NCBI GenBank assembly: GCA_002424495.1
Contig: DIKH01000304.1
Location: 22,124-28,898, forward strand
Direction of reading: 5' to 3'
Length of the DNA: 6,775 nt
Source of the DNA: Desulfobacteraceae bacterium UBA5623
GTDB taxonomy: Bacteria > Desulfobacterota > DSM-4660 > Desulfatiglandales > Desulfatiglandaceae
Positions 5,354 through 6,775 of this stretch are shown here, piece after piece. Under the pieces are notes generated by a model that was not told where the DNA came from, searched no databases, and was given only the letters and a program-made list of their open reading frames with translations. The position numbers were made by a program, and so were the translations under genes. Positions within the stretch are counted from its first letter, which is position 1; every line of letters starts with the position of its first letter.

Positions 5354-6659
5354 GTTACGGGCTGTTATCTTTATCAGTTTATTGCTCACCGGCCTGATCT
5401 ATGGTTATATACCGAATAGTATGAGTTACTTATCCGCCTCAACCGGCGGAGAGGCGCTGATCATCGAGCTGGAAGGGGCAATCAGCCCTGCAACAGCAAC
5501 GTATGTAACCAGGGGGCTAGCTGAGGCCAAGGCGACAGGCGCGGCCCTGGCAGTAATCCGTCTTGACACACCAGGTGGACTGGGCTCTTCTATGCGCACC
5601 ATTGTCAAGGATATCCTGAATTCATCCGTTCCTGTCATTGTGTACGTGGCCCCAAGGGGCGCCGGGGCCGCCTCTGCCGGTGTTATGATCACTGTTGCCG
5701 GACACGTTGCGGCCATGGCTCCTGGGACAAACATCGGGGCGGCACACCCGGTATCAGCAGGAGGAAAGGACATTGGGGGAACCATGTCGGAAAAGGTGGT
5801 AAACGACATGGCATCCTATGGTCGCGGCATTGCAGAAGATAAGGGGAAAAATGGTCAGTGGGTTGAAAGGGCCATAAGAGAGAGTGTCTCAATAACAGCA
5901 GAGGAAGCTCTCAAGATTAATGTGATTGACATCATCGCCAAAGACTTAGACGAACTACTTCGCCTGGTTGACGGCAGAGAAGTGACCCTATCGAACGGCA
6001 AGGTCACACTTAAGACTGCGGAGCTTACGACCACATATTTCAAATCCGGTTTCCGCGACCGGATCTTAAAGACCATCAGCGACCCCAATATAGCATATAT
6101 TCTCATGATGATCGGCCTTGCAGGACTCTATTTTGAACTGGCACACCCAGGCGCAATCCTTCCAGGAGTGATAGGAGGAATATCACTTATCCTTGCGTTC
6201 TACTCACTCCAGACACTGCCGGTCAACTATGCGGGGCTTCTGCTCATAGTGCTCGCTATTATTTTCTTTATTGCCGAAATAAAGGTGGCAAGCTACGGTA
6301 TGCTGTCAATTGGCGGATTGATTTCACTGGTCATAGGATCTATTATGCTCTTTGAGGACGTGGGAGTCCCACTGCAAATCATAATACCCACGGTTATTTT
6401 GGTGGGCGGTTTTTTTATTATTGTGGCAGGACTTGCCTTTAAGGCCCAGAGGGCAAGGCCAAAGAGCGGGGTGGAAGGCCTTTTGGGGGAGGTGGGCATT
6501 GTGATGGAGTCAATTGACCCTGAAGGTCTTGTCTTTGTCCATGGTGAGTACTGGCGCGCAAAGGCAATAGAAAAGCTAGTACCTGGCGAAAATGTTGTTG
6601 TTGAAGGCGTCCACGGACTGCTATTGAACGTCCGCAGGGCAAATAAACACGAACTCTAG
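5346..6659 (+). CDS. nfeD: long-form NfeD membrane-bound serine protease (ClpP-like)
   Basis: Membrane protein with an extracytoplasmic ClpP-class protease domain, thought to cleave stomatin-type partners and act in membrane quality control. It has 437 residues. Residues 5-20 form a signal or anchor segment. The protease domain (about 35-235) has DTPGG (74-78), the nucleophile Ser110 in GAASAG and APGTNIGAAHP (125-135); Lys150 lies 40 residues after Ser110, close to the Ser97/Lys138 spacing of the Pyrococcus 1510-N protease, so it is my candidate general base. About five membrane helices follow (249-264, 270-289, 294-312, 317-336, 344-365), then a C-terminal OB-fold NfeD domain (about 375-432). 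ATG 5346 has GGAGG at 5332-5336, 9 bases upstream, and overlaps the glycosylase stop by 8 bases, suggesting translational coupling. The next gene begins 13 bases downstream and encodes a slipin, its usual partner. Confidence 0.95.
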   Translation: MTRLRAVIFISLLLTGLIYGYIPNSMSYLSASTGGEALIIELEGAISPATATYVTRGLAEAKATGAALAVIRLDTPGGLGSSMRTIVKDILNSSVPVIVYVAPRGAGAASAGVMITVAGHVAAMAPGTNIGAAHPVSAGGKDIGGTMSEKVVNDMASYGRGIAEDKGKNGQWVERAIRESVSITAEEALKINVIDIIAKDLDELLRLVDGREVTLSNGKVTLKTAELTTTYFKSGFRDRILKTISDPNIAYILMMIGLAGLYFELAHPGAILPGVIGGISLILAFYSLQTLPVNYAGLLLIVLAIIFFIAEIKVASYGMLSIGGLISLVIGSIMLFEDVGVPLQIIIPTVILVGGFFIIVAGLAFKAQRARPKSGVEGLLGEVGIVMESIDPEGLVFVHGEYWRAKAIEKLVPGENVVVEGVHGLLLNVRRANKHEL

Positions 6660-6672
6660 CGGGAGGTGAACA

Positions 6673-6775
6673 ATGTTTTCAAATTTCTGGATCCTGGCAG
6701 TAGTTTTTATTATCCTTTTTCTCACATCAGCTATTAAAATCCTGAAAGAATACGAACGTGGGGTAATCTTCAGGC
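6673..6775 (+). CDS. stomatin-like (slipin, SPFH/band 7) membrane protein, cut by window edge
   Basis: Only the first 34 residues are in the window. A short N-terminus (MFSNF) leads into one hydrophobic membrane hairpin or helix (about 6-20), then AIKILKEYERGVIFR, the hallmark entry into an SPFH/band 7 domain, where LGR usually comes next. The ATG at 6673 has GGAGG at 6662-6666, 6 bases upstream. Position just after long-form nfeD matches the widespread nfeD-slipin pair, in which NfeD cleaves the hydrophobic C-terminal region of the slipin. The C-terminal part cannot be judged here. An HflK/HflC-type or paraslipin relative is possible, but the pairing favours slipin. Confidence 0.9.
   Translation, partial: MFSNFWILAVVFIILFLTSAIKILKEYERGVIFR

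Overview
The window reads as a stretch of ordinary bacterial chromosome with dense, well-recognised genes and one divergent intergenic region. There are no tRNA or rRNA genes, insertion sequences, phage genes or CRISPR arrays. Base composition looks close to half G+C by eye. The gene set suggests an anaerobic or sulfur-cycling Gram-negative bacterium: an exported rhodanese, a ferredoxin-type DUF362 iron-sulfur protein, and a [4Fe-4S] family 4 uracil-DNA glycosylase. A Desulfobacterota (former Deltaproteobacteria) member is my best guess, but this is inference; no marker gene settles it.

Left block (minus strand, 1-1997). Read from right to left it holds an exported single-domain rhodanese (1344-1997), thioredoxin trxA (957-1280) and thioredoxin reductase trxB (1-866, cut by the window edge about 20-25 residues before its end). 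Thioredoxin and its NADPH-dependent reductase are a complete functional pair. The rhodanese carries a signal peptide, so it probably acts outside the cytoplasm on sulfane sulfur. Between trxA and trxB lies a small tandem array of a 7-base unit that puts stop codons in every frame.

Divergent region (1998-2282). Two consensus TTGACA boxes point outward, one toward each gene block. They lie near a long imperfect inverted repeat and a 41-codon open frame with a near-perfect Shine-Dalgarno sequence. This is the least explained part of the window.

Right block (plus strand, 2283-6775). Five co-directional genes with gaps of 15, 2, -8 and 13 bases look like one operon: a DUF362 protein with two [4Fe-4S] motifs, bifunctional coaBC for coenzyme A synthesis, a family 4 uracil-DNA glycosylase, a long-form NfeD membrane serine protease, and the first 34 residues of a stomatin-like (slipin/SPFH) protein. 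NfeD and the slipin are a classical membrane pair. The other three have no obvious shared pathway, so the operon looks like a housekeeping cluster rather than a single pathway. I see no clear evidence of a wholly new system. The points most worth checking are the small open frame, the inverted repeat, the heptamer array and the uncharacterised DUF362 protein.
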